NCBI GenBank assembly: GCA_030674915.1
Contig: JASXSV010000016.1
Location: forward strand, 18,909-82,908
Source: Candidatus Endonucleibacter bathymodioli
GTDB lineage: Bacteria > Pseudomonadota > Gammaproteobacteria > Pseudomonadales > Endozoicomonadaceae
Direction of reading: 5' to 3'
DNA length: 64,000 nucleotides
The position numbers and the translations under genes were made by a program. Shown here one piece after another: positions 19,368 to 29,267 of this stretch (within the stretch, counting starts at the first letter, position 1; each line of letters opens with the position of its first letter). Below the pieces are notes generated by a model. The model saw only the letters and a list, made by a program, of their open reading frames with translations, was not told where the DNA came from and searched no databases.

Positions 19368-20321
19368 TCAAAGCTTTGTTATAATTCTCTGCTCAAGCTT
19401 AACCTGATCATTAGCAAAATTACGAATTCCTTCCGCCAATTTTTCAGTTGCCATTGCGTCTTCGTTCATGGCCCAGCGGAACTCACTTTCTGCTAGCACC
19501 AGCTTTTCGATCTGGCAATCCGGCTTATCCGCAAAAAGATTTTGCGTCAACTTTTCGTCTATCTTTTCCAGATCCTCCAAAAGACTTGGGGCAATAGTCA
19601 GACAGTCACAGCCTGCCAATTCCCTAATTTCACCAATATTACGAAAACTGGCTCCCATCACAACTGTGCTGTAATCATGTTTTTTATAATAGTTATAGAT
19701 TTTCTTCACAGATAAGACTCCTGGATCCTCAGAAACTGCAAAATCTCGCCCTTCTGCTTTTGTATACCAATCTAAAATACGCCCCACAAACGGTGAAATC
19801 AAAAAAACGCCAGCATCTGCACAAGCTTGTGCTTGAGAAAAGCTAAACAGCAAAGTCATATTGCAACGAATACCTTCTTTTTCTAGTACTTTTGCTGCAT
19901 TAATACCTTCCCAGGTCGAAGCAATTTTAATGAGTAAGCGTTGGCTATCAGCACCGAGCTGAGAATATAGATCCACCAACTGATGCGCCTTATTAATAGT
20001 TGCGTCAGTATCAAAAGAAAACCTAGCATCAACTTCTGTGGAAACAACACCAGGAATAACCTTCTGAATCTCCTTACCAATACCAACAGTGAGCCAATCA
20101 ACCACAAATCGAGCCTGTCCTTCTTGATCAGACGCCTGTTTGCGACCATAGGCTAGCGCATCGTTCAACAGATCAGCATAAGCAGGCAGTTCAGCTGCCT
20201 TCAAAATCAATGAAGGGTTAGTTGTAGCATCAACTGGTGAATATCGGCTAATCGCCGCAATATCACCCGTATCTGCTACCACTTTGGTCATGGATTTTAA
20301 TTGATCTAGAAGATTAGACAT
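19368..20321 (-). CDS. talB: Transaldolase B
   Basis: Transaldolase of the non-oxidative pentose phosphate pathway. It moves a dihydroxyacetone unit from sedoheptulose 7-phosphate to glyceraldehyde 3-phosphate through a Schiff-base lysine in a TIM barrel. At 317 residues it has the length of the E. coli enzymes. It shows the [12 protein letters not shown] signature near residue 31, the Schiff-base Lys in [12 protein letters not shown] near residue 132, [19 protein letters not shown] and [16 protein letters not shown] precedes the ATG. It is a single gene with an inverted hairpin repeat (20381-20405) upstream. All key residues are present. Confidence 0.97.
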   Translation of the reverse strand: MSNLLDQLKSMTKVVADTGDIAAISRYSPVDATTNPSLILKAAELPAYADLLNDALAYGRKQASDQEGQARFVVDWLTVGIGKEIQKVIPGVVSTEVDARFSFDTDATINKAHQLVDLYSQLGADSQRLLIKIASTWEGINAAKVLEKEGIRCNMTLLFSFSQAQACADAGVFLISPFVGRILDWYTKAEGRDFAVSEDPGVLSVKKIYNYYKKHDYSTVVMGASFRNIGEIRELAGCDCLTIAPSLLEDLEKIDEKLTQNLFADKPDCQIEKLVLAESEFRWAMNEDAMATEKLAEGIRNFANDQVKLEQRIITKL

Positions 20322-20603
20322 ATAAACACCCTTTTAAGGATTATACCCATCCCCTAGGAAAGCATGAGATTATTAACTGCTCTCACCTTCCAAGGTAACG
20401 AGTTTAAGATCAAAATTATGGATTATAAACTGCCCGGTGCAAATAGCCAAAAAGACTTTCCTATAATAAAATAAAACTGCCAAATTTGATCGATCATCAC
20501 GACTGCCAGATACATGCCAAGTCAATCAGAATCTGTTACACTTAGTGCATTTCTGCCTAGCTGATTTTGGAGCATAACATGACAACGAATAGGACAACTG
20601 ACA

Positions 20604-21707
20604 ATGCGTCTTGCTGATAAAGTACTGGCAACAAACAATGACTTGCCTATTCGCACGGTTCAGCCGATCCATAACGGCAAAGTTCGTTCTGTATATTGGC
20701 TTACCAAGAAAGATAGCCGTAGACTAATAGAAGAAAAAGGCTATCCCATTTCGGTAGACGCACCCTTGGCTATTATGATCATAAGTGACCGAATTTCAGC
20801 CTTCGATTGTATATGGAGAGGGGAGGAAGGCATGAATGGTGTTCCCGGAAAGGGCGCCGTGTTAAATGCTATTTCTAGCCACTGGTTCAAACTATTTCGT
20901 GAACAAGGTCTTGCTGATAGTCATATTCTGGATATTCCCCACCCTTTTATCTGGATTGTGCAAACAGCTCGTCCGGTGTTGATTGAAGGGATTTGCCGCC
21001 AGTACATTACTGGCTCTATGTGGCGTTCATACGAAAAAGGGGAACGTCTCTGCTGCGGTATAACTCTGCCCGATGGTCTGGAAAAGGATCAAAAACTACC
21101 TGAACTGCTGATTACACCATCGACTAAGGGCATTCTCAAAGGTATTCCCAGAATACCTGAAGTAGATGATGTTAATATTAGTCGTACTGATATTGATGAA
21201 AACTACCAGTCCTTTAATTTTCGTTCGTTAGACGATATAGACCTCTATGAGAAATTGCTAAAAGAAGGATTTAATCTCATTAACAACTCACTATCACAAC
21301 TTGATCAGATTTTTGTTGATACCAAGTTTGAGTTTGGTTACGTCACAGGACAAGATGGCAAGGACAAGCTAATTTACATGGATGAAGTGGGTACCCCAGA
21401 CTCTTCAAGAATATGGGACGGACCCAGTTATCGTAAAGGCAAAATCGTTGAGAACTCTAAGGAATCTTTTCGTCAACAATTGCTTAGTCACTTTCCTGAC
21501 CCAGATCTCTTGCTTAATAAACAGCGCATGGCTGAGCGACTGGTATTAGCAAAGGACAACCTGTTACCTGAACGCTTACTGATGGATGTGTCAGCTACAT
21601 ACCTTAGCATTGCGGAAAAAATCACTGGCGAGAGACTGGTACTTTCTGACAACCCGAAGTCTGAAATTATTCAAATATTGCAGGATAAGTATAATTTAAT
21701 CACTTGA
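20604..21707 (+). CDS. purC: Phosphoribosylaminoimidazole-succinocarboxamide (SAICAR) synthase, long form
   Basis: Joins CAIR with aspartate using ATP to give SAICAR, a step of de novo purine synthesis in the cytoplasm. At 367 residues it belongs to the longer form found in Vibrio and Shewanella-like gammaproteobacteria rather than the roughly 237-residue E. coli type. Recognisable blocks are [11 protein letters not shown] at the N-terminus, [44 protein letters not shown] and [24 protein letters not shown] lies about 13 bases before the ATG. An ATG at 20579 is out of frame and rejected. Monocistronic. Confidence 0.96.
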   Translation: MRLADKVLATNNDLPIRTVQPIHNGKVRSVYWLTKKDSRRLIEEKGYPISVDAPLAIMIISDRISAFDCIWRGEEGMNGVPGKGAVLNAISSHWFKLFREQGLADSHILDIPHPFIWIVQTARPVLIEGICRQYITGSMWRSYEKGERLCCGITLPDGLEKDQKLPELLITPSTKGILKGIPRIPEVDDVNISRTDIDENYQSFNFRSLDDIDLYEKLLKEGFNLINNSLSQLDQIFVDTKFEFGYVTGQDGKDKLIYMDEVGTPDSSRIWDGPSYRKGKIVENSKESFRQQLLSHFPDPDLLLNKQRMAERLVLAKDNLLPERLLMDVSATYLSIAEKITGERLVLSDNPKSEIIQILQDKYNLIT

Positions 21708-21849
21708 CATAATACTCCTGCAATCACAGATTTTATCTCTCGTCATCACACCCCTATTACCTTCTCCTAGGTTCACAGGGGTTAGCTAGCTTGTCATTTA
21801 CCACACAGTCAATGAATATTAGTATATACATTTTCGTACTCAGCTTATT

Positions 21850-22215
21850 AAACATGATTTCTGGGAGAAACTGCTAAATAATATTAACTGTGAACTTGAA
21901 TCAAAACACATCACTATCACCCAAGTGCATATTAGCATCATTGACTCTACGCTCATTGAGTCGGCACAGTCTAGTTCAGACAAGGGTATACAAAAGTAAC
22001 ACAACCACTTGCCTGTACTAAGTTCTATCTGACTGAAGTGGTTCAGAAAAAATTACAGATTTTAATGTCCTATGGTGCGCCTAAATCATGCAATGCAGGA
22101 GATGTGCGTCAGAAATCAGTTCACAACACTAAAAACAGTGCATGAAACTGATAATATGGTATAAAATGCCATGGCAAACTCCGTAATGCCTAAAAAATAG
22201 GGGGAATTTCAAATG
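21850..22215 (+). pseudogene. IS5-family transposase remnant with element tail
   Basis: The plus strand reads DFWEKLLNNINCELESKHIT then ISIIDSTLIESAQSSSDKG, the IS5-group N-terminal block also seen near 2900. After decayed sequence comes a tail (about 22070-22215) shared with 3140-3290 and, inverted, 63655-63830. No complete transposase remains. Confidence 0.55.
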
Positions 22216-22430
22216 ACAGCTGTTAAAATATTTGATTATGTTGAGGTCACAAATTGTTTTATACTTTAATCTGCTAAAAAAATGTTGATGACTTAAGATT
22301 ATACTCGCCTCCTGTGAATATGAGAGTAAGCCACAAACGAGATCATCATAAAGATCCTACTAATATCAGATGACCGTAACCACCCCCACCGCCCCTCTGT
22401 GCGATGGGCATATAAAGAGGAAGTTAGAGA

Positions 22431-22886
22431 GTGCCTACCATATTTCAAGTGCTTATACGTACCATTATTATTTTACTGGGGGGGATGCTAACAGTTACAG
22501 CTTTCTCCAAAAATACTGCTGACTTGAGTGACCTTGAACGTAAGGAAATCGCCGAAAGGATAGCCCCAGTAGGGAAAGTTTGCGAGGATGGCCAGCCATG
22601 TGCAAAAAAAGCAGCACCCGTAGCAAAAAGTAGCAGCGCCCCCAGAAGCGGCGAGAAGATTTTTAACTCATCCTGCACTGCTTGCCACTCAACCGGACTT
22701 CTAGGCGCGCCGAAAAAAGGTGATGCCGAGACGTGGAAGACCCGAACAGAAGCGGCAGGGTTCGATAAATTGCTAAGCAATGCTATTAACGGTATTGGTA
22801 ATATGCCACCAAAAGGAACCTGTATGGATTGCTCTGACGAGGAGATCAAGCAAGCTATTGAATATATGAGCGGCGTACGTCATTAA
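22431..22886 (+). CDS. Cytochrome c5-type monohaem protein
   Basis: A 151-residue periplasmic or membrane-anchored electron carrier. The N-terminus is a signal or anchor helix (about residues 5-25), followed by a short Ala/Lys-rich linker. The haem domain carries the attachment motif SCTACHS (about residue 82) and the axial Met in GIGNMPPKG. The additional pair in CMDCSDEEI, typical of cytochromes c5, gives the disulfide. The GTG start is supported by AGAGGA 9 bases upstream. c5 cytochromes pass electrons from the bc1 complex to oxidases. No partner gene is adjacent. Confidence 0.9.
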   Translation: MPTIFQVLIRTIIILLGGMLTVTAFSKNTADLSDLERKEIAERIAPVGKVCEDGQPCAKKAAPVAKSSSAPRSGEKIFNSSCTACHSTGLLGAPKKGDAETWKTRTEAAGFDKLLSNAINGIGNMPPKGTCMDCSDEEIKQAIEYMSGVRH

Positions 22887-23086
22887 CGCTTGCGCTCTCA
22901 TTGTATTTGTCAAAGGCTGCGCCCTTGCTATTTCAGCTATACACCTTATACCGTTGCAAGCGGGAGTAAGCCAAAGCCTAATGCTACTACGCGTAGTAGC
23001 AGGCGATTGAGATTAGTGAAAGCCGTAGATGAACCTCACACGACCAACCGGAATCTCCGGTTGACCGAAAAGCTTCTTTAACAATC
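22887..23086. other. Two strong palindromes behind the cytochrome gene
   Basis: The perfect 18-bp palindrome GCTACTACGCGTAGTAGC is at 22983-23000. An 8-bp stem (CAACCGGA/TCCGGTTG, 3-base loop) is at 23045-23063. The plus-strand frame through it ends KAVDEPHTTNRNLRLTEKLL, which might be the tail of a decayed transposase with an IS200/IS605-like hairpin end; that is a guess. The second hairpin lacks a T-run, so it is not a classical terminator. Confidence 0.35.
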
Positions 23087-23894
23087 ATGCTGTCTATAGT
23101 ATTTGTGATCAATATATTCAAAAACCCGCTTTCTTCTCTTTATAGTTTTTACCTATTAGGCTCGCAAAAGCAGCTTCCCCCCCTATGATTTTTGCTCCTG
23201 TTACCGTGCCTAATCTTGTGAAATCACTACTCTTCTCGAGACACCTCTCTTATTCTTGCTCTTACCTATACTATTAATGATTTGCGAATACACTAAAAGA
23301 TTTGAAATTGCAATTCTGCGGCATGAGCAAATCCTAGGGAGGCTCTATACCAGTTACCATTGAAGATACTTGATTTTGAAGCTATTTTGCGCCACTCTTC
23401 ACTCATGTCAAAAATCATCCTTCCCTCACAGAATCACGTCATAAGAAAGCGCGTGATTCTGGGGATAGTGACAATACTAAAGCGGTAGTGCTGACGTCGG
23501 AAGGTTTTTTACTTATATTTTTTCAAAAAACTATAAGTATTTATTCCTAAATGAAAGCCATTCATATGGTTTTTGATGATATTGGCTACCATCTTTCAAA
23601 TAAGTTGGTCCAGGCCCAAAAAGTTTAAAATAATATACTCTCTTTAGCCTTACAACCCAAACTCAAGCCCAATGGAGCATCTATGTAAAGAATGAATGAA
23701 GATTCCATTAATAACAAATACTTCACAACTACTGAGGAGTTTCGACAAAAAACACATAATTTACTCTGTGAAACTTCACCAGAAACTGGCGTTTCATTTA
23801 TCATAAGAATTAACGACAATGTTTAGGCACTTAAACATGCATCTTAAATTCTTTCGGATATATAATAACCGGCACATGCATCTTATGGTCAGAA
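23087..23894. other. Intergenic stretch with IS630 fragment and hairpin repeat
   Basis: No gene supported. A hairpin-repeat copy lies at 23346-23372. At 23426-23515 the plus strand reads ESRHKKARDSGDSD and then KAVVLTSEGF, matching the IS630-type N-terminal block also found at 1850-2015. Confidence 0.45.
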
Positions 23895-25061
23895 ATGAAC
23901 TTTAGTAATATTATTTCAATAGCAATGGTCGCATATGTAGCGCTAGCCCATGCACAAATTACTTCTACAGTAGCTGTAGCTCCGACAGCAGTAAAAAAAG
24001 ATAAACAACTTCATTTTTATAACTGGGTAGAATACATAGCGCCTAATACGCTGAAAGACTTTGAGAAAAAAACTGGCATAAAAACATCATATGATGTTTA
24101 TGACAGCAACGAAGTACTCCAGGGAAAGCTGCTCTCAGGTAAAAGTGGCTTTGACCTTGTATCTCCCTCCCATGATTTCTACAAAGCTCAGATAAGAGCT
24201 GGTGCATTTTGCAAGCTAGATAAGAGCCAACTGCCCAACTGGAAAAATTTGGATCCGGTTATTATGAAAAAGATCTCTTCTTATATTGACGAAGACAACC
24301 AATACGGCATCCCATACCTATGGGGAACCACTGGCATTGGTTACAACAAGGAGGCGGTAGAAAAAATATTGGGCAAAAATGCTCCTGTTGATAGCTGGGC
24401 CCTGGTATTTGAACCCGAAAACATGAAGAAACTACAAGAGTGCGGTGTTGCTTTTATCGACGCACCCACTGAAGTTTTGCCTTCTGTTATTGCTTACTTG
24501 GGACGTCCAGGCGACAGTATCGATATTAAGGATTACCAGGCTGCAGTAGAAAAAATAAGCAAAGTCCGTAATTACGTGAGCTACTTTCATTCTTCAAAAA
24601 ACATCACCGATCTTGCAAATGGCGATATTTGCGTGGCTATTGGCTGGTCTGGCGATATGTTAATGGCAAAAGAGCGAGCTAAAGATGCAAATAATGGCAT
24701 AGATATTCATTACTCTATACCCAAAGAAGGGGCGCCAATGTGGTTTGATATGCTGGCAATACCTGCTGATGCATCTAACAAAAATGCAGCTCATGCCATG
24801 CTTAACCATTTGATGGATCCTAAAGTCATTGCCAACATAACCAACCATATTTCCTACGCCAACCCAACGCCGGCATCAAAGCCGTTCATTAATCCTGAAA
24901 TTGTAAACAATCCCGGCATTTACCCTGGGAACCACGTCATGGAGAACCTCTTTATCTACAGAGAACTGCCTGCCAGAGATAAAAAAAATAGACACGATTT
25001 GAGAAGGTATATCACTCAGCAGTGGCGTAAAATAACAATGGGTAGTTTTGATACTAAATAA
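23895..25061 (+). CDS. potF: Putrescine-binding periplasmic protein
   Basis: A periplasmic solute-binding protein of 388 residues, close in layout to E. coli PotF. Signal peptide at residues 1-21 (ends ALAHA). Then come HFYNWVEYIAPNTLKDFEKK, YDVYDSNEVLQGKLLSGKSG, FDLVSPSHDFY, GIPYLWGTTGIGYN, the DLANGDICVAIGWSGD polyamine-site block, SIPKEGAPMWFDMLAIPADA and NPGIYPG. The binding-site Trp and Asp residues are retained. PotF normally feeds the PotGHI ABC importer, but no permease or ATPase gene is adjacent, so it is an orphan here. Start by signal peptide; the ribosome site is weak. Followed by a hairpin repeat and an IS5 copy. Confidence 0.93.
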   Translation: MNFSNIISIAMVAYVALAHAQITSTVAVAPTAVKKDKQLHFYNWVEYIAPNTLKDFEKKTGIKTSYDVYDSNEVLQGKLLSGKSGFDLVSPSHDFYKAQIRAGAFCKLDKSQLPNWKNLDPVIMKKISSYIDEDNQYGIPYLWGTTGIGYNKEAVEKILGKNAPVDSWALVFEPENMKKLQECGVAFIDAPTEVLPSVIAYLGRPGDSIDIKDYQAAVEKISKVRNYVSYFHSSKNITDLANGDICVAIGWSGDMLMAKERAKDANNGIDIHYSIPKEGAPMWFDMLAIPADASNKNAAHAMLNHLMDPKVIANITNHISYANPTPASKPFINPEIVNNPGIYPGNHVMENLFIYRELPARDKKNRHDLRRYITQQWRKITMGSFDTK

Positions 25062-25089
25062 ATGAAACAAACCCTACTGACCAATCTCC

Positions 25090-25115
25090 TATACCAGCTA
25101 TCATTGAAGCTGTTG
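25090..25115. repeat. Dispersed hairpin repeat copy behind potF
   Basis: TATACCAGCTATCATTGAAG then CTGTTGGTA. Here the inner stem is AGC/GCT, again paired although the bases differ from other copies. Confidence 0.55.
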
Positions 25116-25202
25116 GTACCAGACAAATGTCGCTAAACTACCAAGATTAAGGATGCAACCTTTATTCATGCGTAGCCACAATATTTACACAAGCTTTTCC
25201 TT

Positions 25203-26366
25203 AAGGAATCTCTGAACAAGCACGTTTGTTTCTTACCAGCGCTTAAAAAGCCAAATTTAAATTTATGGTGTATATATTCATCTTATGGGCGTGTTTTTAG
25301 GTAAATTCGCCCTATTTTTTTCGTTTTCCCTCTCTATTGGCGAGTTTGGGCGGATTAACCACCCAAACGCCCTCGTAGCATGTAAAGATTGGCAAATCCA
25401 AGCAGGGTGAATACTTGAACTGCATTTTTTACTAAGCCTTTGTAGCTGGCTTTCTTGTATCCGAACTGACATTTTATCACTCTAAAACAATGTTCTACTC
25501 TGGCACGAATCTGTGAGTTTTTACGGTTTTGTTTCTTTTGTGATGAGCTCATATTTCTCCTTGGTTTACGTTTGTTATTAACCTTCCAGCTCATGCCAAG
25601 GCTGCGTACTTCTCGTTTGTAAGTGTCACTAGTATAACCCGCATCTGCGAATACTATTTTGTCATCTTTGCGCAGTAACTTGGGTAATTCGTTAACATCA
25701 GCTTCATGCGCTGGTGTGACGGTTGCGCTGTGTATGACGTTGCTATTGATATCTGTTCCTATGTGTATTTTAAAACCAAAATAATATTGGTTGTTTTTAC
25801 GGGTGGAACGCATATCAGGGTCACGTTTTTTGTCTTTGTTTTTAGTAGAGCTAGGAGCTTGGATAATGGTCGCATCTACCATGCTGCCTTGAGATACCTT
25901 GATGCCTTTTTCAACAATATATTGATTGATATCCGCAAAGATCGTTGCACTAAGTTGGTGCTTTTCAATTAGTCTTCTGAAATTAAGTATGGTGGTTTTA
26001 TCAGGTATGGCCTTTAATAATTCAAGTTGCGCAAACAGATGCATTCAGTCCATATCGTATAAGGCATGCTCTGCTGCAGAATCTGATAATGAGTACCATT
26101 GCTGTAAGAAATAAATCCGCAACATACTTTCCATTGGCATTGGTGGGCGACCTTTGCCTTTCTTGGGATAGTAAGGCTCTATAATATTGAGCAGGCGTAC
26201 CCATGGTACGGTTTTTTCCATTTCATTTAAAAAGAGATCACGTTTAGTGATAACTTTTTTATGGGTGTATTCTGCAGACGCGAAAATGATTTGTTTCATA
26301 CGACAATACTGTTTGTTTGTGTGGCTGTATTATCTCACATTTATTAGACTTATTCAGAGATTCCTT
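25203..26366 (-). mobile_element. IS5-family element with intact terminal repeats (copy 1)
   Basis: GGAATCTCTGAA at the left and TTCAGAGATTCC at the right form perfect inverted ends, each flanked by TTAA (within CCTTAAGG on both sides). This matches the 4-bp YTAR target duplication of IS5. The element is about 1.16 kb and carries one transposase frame on the minus strand. It cut into a pntB fragment that resumes at about 26386. Confidence 0.85.
25355..26299 (-). pseudogene. IS5-family transposase, one nonsense codon
   Basis: The protein reads in one frame from MKQIIFASAEYTHKKVITKR (26299) through VPWVRLLNIIEPYYPKKGKG and ends after NLYMLRGRLGG. A TGA at about 26042-26044 interrupts it where the copy at 29.3-30.2 kb has TGT (DCMRRFAQ). 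The catalytic region is present: VDATIIQAPSSTKN with the first Asp, FADAGYTSDTYK with the second, and RARVEHCFRVIKCQFGYKK with the final Glu. A single point mutation disables an otherwise complete gene, so the loss looks recent. Confidence 0.85.
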
Positions 26367-26385
26367 AAGGGAATAGCACATAGCT

Positions 26386-26500
26386 ACCAGGTACGCGATA
26401 GTTCAAAACCCACTGTTTCTTAAAGATAATACGCTGATGTTACTTGGCGACGCTCGTGCAAATTCTAACATCTCTGTGAGTAAGTTGTTATGGATGGAAG
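26386..26500 (+). pseudogene. pntB: pntB 3'-end fragment 1
   Basis: The plus strand encodes RYAIVQNPLFLKDNTLMLLG then DARANSNISVSKLL. This is the extreme C-terminus of the NAD(P) transhydrogenase beta subunit (family: TGYAGVQNPLFF...NTHMLFGDAK). The 5' part is cut off by the IS5 copy ending at 26366. It precedes paralog A at the same distance as fragments 2 and 3 precede paralogs C and D. Confidence 0.75.
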
Positions 26501-26690
26501 GCTGCGGACTACACTTGACAGTGAGCAAGAAAAAAAACTGTACATCCTCAAATATTTTCTGTATTATCTAAAAAAAAGCCTATACCATTTCCAATTAAAG
26601 GGTTAGGTGTTGACCTCTCACTCACCACAACCTCCTACTACATGTAGTTTTGTTGATCTTCTTTAGCATCCTCTTCACACTCCAATGGTA

Positions 26691-26705
26691 GCGTGTATAT
26701 ATACG
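26691..26705. promoter_or_regulatory. Palindromic upstream element, paralog A
   Basis: GCGTGTATATATACG lies about 30 bases before the start of paralog A. It corresponds to TGTATATACAC-type palindromes at the same place before paralogs B, C, D and E. It could be an operator or part of the -10 region. Confidence 0.4.
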
Positions 26706-26735
26706 TATTTTATTAAATTACTGATGATGATTATT

Positions 26736-27322
26736 ATGAAACATATTTTACTTGTGACTTGTATTTTTTTTCGAACATATCTATGAGCGATAATATATTT
26801 AACATTAATTATAATGAATGTAAAGCACGATCTAAACTGTCAATTATTGCAAACGCTAAATATAAGGTTTATTTGACAGCGTGTGACATACCTAATAATG
26901 ACATCTATTCCGCATTTATCTGCATCGACATGAGTAATGAAAGACCTTACTATAAACTATATGTGATTTTCTATAACCATACTCATAAGGAATATTTATT
27001 TCGATGGGATATGGGACACTCAAGAACTCTTACCCATACGTCCAGAGTAGCTCAAAATGATGGACGCACTATCATATCAATTCAGCATCCTTGCGATCAT
27101 ATATGGCCTTTTGATATAGTGAAATGTAAGTTTCAATAAATATCAGATCCTAATATCATACTAAACAACACCAATTTTATTCGTATGTTTTTTAGCTACC
27201 CCCAGAAATCTTATGCCCGAAATCCTCTGAATCAAATAACTATGATAAAAAAAAGTAACAAGATTTTTTTTCTTGTCGACAGGTATCTCAAATCAGATTA
27301 CCTAGATTCCCACAATAACTAG
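26736..27322 (+). pseudogene. Small exported paralog A, frameshifted and with a stop
   Basis: First member of a five-copy tandem family (A-E; a sixth, F, at 54.1 kb). The start encodes MKHILLVTCIFF, but the T-run at 26764-26771 has 8 T where 9 would keep the signal peptide in frame with the body (NIFNINYNECKARSKLSIIA and on). A TAA follows KCKFQ where paralog D has KFQTESD, after which the frame runs on to TAG at 27320 (NKIFFLVDRYLK). Closest to D in sequence. No recognisable catalytic motif; the mature family domain looks beta-rich. Both defects are seen directly; the first could be a homopolymer sequencing error or slippage. Confidence 0.75.
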
Positions 27323-28317
27323 CACACTTACCAGACAAAAACTCAATCGGACTAAAGTAGTTTAAAGATTTTCGTGAACGCATGTTAATTAAAAATTGAG
27401 CCACATCAATTTTATTCTTCGATACGCAGCCAATATTCATTCACTTTGGGAAAAATATCCGTAGCAGGCCATTAGCATTCTCGTTAAGTCCACGTTGCCA
27501 TTAGTGGTATGGCTTAGCAACGTAAATCTGAGCGATATTTGAGTGACCTGCAAATCTCGCCACTATTATCAAACGTAATGGTCTTACAGTTACTCATGTA
27601 AGGCCGTAGCATCTTTTTGATGACTTTCTCACTGTTTTTTTTGTTTTGTTTTTTACTCTAACTGTCAAAAGAAGACAGCTCTACCAGCATCACAAGATAT
27701 CCATCTTGGCCGTGAACGGTATCCCCTCCCAGTGTCCGACCTTTATTTTCATATCCTCACAATCCTGGCGCTCATCACTATCCATGTGGCCATGAATGAG
27801 ACTGGATCCAGCCTCAGCATCATGACGCTGCCGATAACGTTTACCTTTGCGCAGGAGAAGGCAGCTTCATTGATTCTTTTTGATTAGCCGACAAATAGTC
27901 TGGTGACCAATCTCCCCATTATAAGACTCACGTTTCATGCGCTCTGCAATCTGCTCCGATGTAAAGCCTAAGCCTAGCAGGGACTTCACCTGCCGACTTA
28001 TCACATAAGTTCTTTTTTGAAACTTAGTCTCCATCTCGATCCTCTGCAGCCCATGACGATGAGATTCCTTGCATCATAAGCCCCAAGGTGACAGCGCTTA
28101 ATATCCAGGAATATTTTTTATTGGATCGGTGCAGATAACCACCAATACTACTCGCCGAAAATACGAGCATGCTAAAGGATTGAGCTTGGTATCGTTCAGC
28201 CAGAGTCATCTATTTGTAATAGTTCCCCAAGTGGTCAGCTTGTTCGTTGCATGAGAACTACAGCCTATAAGCAGCTGACTCTCAAAATACATTCCAAGTG
28301 TGTCGGTTGTAATGGAA
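27308..28317 (-). mobile_element. IS30-family element, degenerate (copy A)
   Basis: The left end TCCCACAATAACTAGCACAC and the right end AAGTGTGTCGGTTGTAATGGA are inverted repeats. The minus strand encodes the IS30 signature WQRGLNENANGLLR (about 27460-27500) amid stops and frameshifts, so the transposase is dead. The left end overlaps the last codons of paralog A. Paralog D has a shortened version of the same element at the same place. Confidence 0.75.
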
Positions 28318-28472
28318 ATCTAAATATCTCAAACATTTCCAGCGTTATCAAAAAATAGGTCTATACTGTTTTCATTTAAAGGGTGAGTTATTTGCCTATC
28401 ACTCCCCAAAACTCCTACTACATGTAGACTTATAGCTCTTCGCTAGTAGTAAATTCAAACCCTTAATGATAA

Positions 28473-28486
28473 CGTGTATATACACG
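28473..28486. promoter_or_regulatory. Palindromic upstream element, paralog B
   Basis: A perfect 14-bp palindrome CGTGTATATACACG, 19 bases before the first in-frame ATG (28505) and 31 before ATG 28517. The same motif precedes A, C, D and E, inside a longer conserved leader with a CTCCTACTACATGTAG-like block. Confidence 0.5.
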
Positions 28487-28516
28487 CATTTCAATAAAAT
28501 ACTCATGGTTGTTATT

Positions 28517-29086
28517 ATGAAATATATTTTAATTATTAGCTCTATCTTTTTTTCGAATATATCACTTGGTAATTATGTATTTAACATTGATTATAATACT
28601 TGGATAAATACATCAAAATTTGCATTATTTGCAAATAAAACATATACAGTCAATACAACGGCGTGTCTTAAAGACAACAAGGAGATCAATGCCGCATTTA
28701 TCTGCCTCTCCTATATTCCTAAAAAAGATACCACTTACCCTGTGCTGTATTTAATTTTCACTGACGATACTCGTAATGAATATGTATTTCGATGGGATAC
28801 TGACGGCACCAAAACTCTTCTTGATACGTTCAGATTAGAGGAATATGTTAAACACAAAGTTATTCGAATTCAGTATCCTGCCAACTGGCTAGAGGATAAG
28901 ACTAATTCCGCGAAAGATATATTTGAAAAAAAATCCAATCGTACATACACATATCACGATTTCATATATGTTAAGTATAGCTATAAAACTGGTACTAAGG
29001 CTTCAGATAAGCATTATGTCAATAGTGTTTTATTAATTACCCAGCAATATAGACGTGGTTACACGCGTCTTCCTGAACTACAATAA
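28517..29086 (+). CDS. Small exported paralog B
   Basis: Intact member of the exported family, about 190 residues from the chosen ATG. A typical signal peptide (MKYILIISSIFFSNISLG) is followed by a mature domain with the family landmarks: F-N-I-D near the start, YTVNTTACL, AAFICLS, LYLIFTDDTRNEYVFRWDTD, TFRLEEY, and a Tyr-rich end (YVKYSYKTG, VLLITQQYRRG). An ATG at 28505 is also in frame; I prefer 28517 because it gives a normal charged signal-peptide start. There is no Shine-Dalgarno sequence at either. Function unknown; export is predicted from the signal peptide only. Confidence 0.75.
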   Translation: MKYILIISSIFFSNISLGNYVFNIDYNTWINTSKFALFANKTYTVNTTACLKDNKEINAAFICLSYIPKKDTTYPVLYLIFTDDTRNEYVFRWDTDGTKTLLDTFRLEEYVKHKVIRIQYPANWLEDKTNSAKDIFEKKSNRTYTYHDFIYVKYSYKTGTKASDKHYVNSVLLITQQYRRGYTRLPELQ

Positions 29087-29109
29087 TATTTAAGAAATAA
29101 TCTTATTTA

Positions 29110-29145
29110 ACCCAAACCATACCAATTACCATGGACGGTTTGGGT
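29110..29145. terminator. Hairpin repeat behind paralog B, terminator-like
   Basis: ACCCAAACC pairs perfectly with GGTTTGGGT around 18 bases that include the repeat core ATTACCATGGA. Equivalent but weaker versions follow C (31583-31612) and E (34352-34378). There is no T-run, so factor-independent termination is uncertain. Confidence 0.45.
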
Positions 29146-29267
29146 AGGGAATGAGATATTAAGTACAACCCATAAGATAATCCCAGCGGTCCTTAAACCT
29201 TGTATTTCTCTAAGAGTCTGCAACTAAGTTTTGCAGACAATAAATTCATTCAAAAATGCATAAAGAC

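Noticed and set aside
22445..22849. 134-codon minus-strand frame
   Set aside because: Antisense to the cytochrome c5 gene, whose haem motif proves the plus strand.
26045..26299. Separate short transposase gene (orfA of a two-frame IS)
   Set aside because: It is in the same frame as the downstream part and separated only by a TGA that is TGT in a sister copy, so it is one gene with a nonsense codon.
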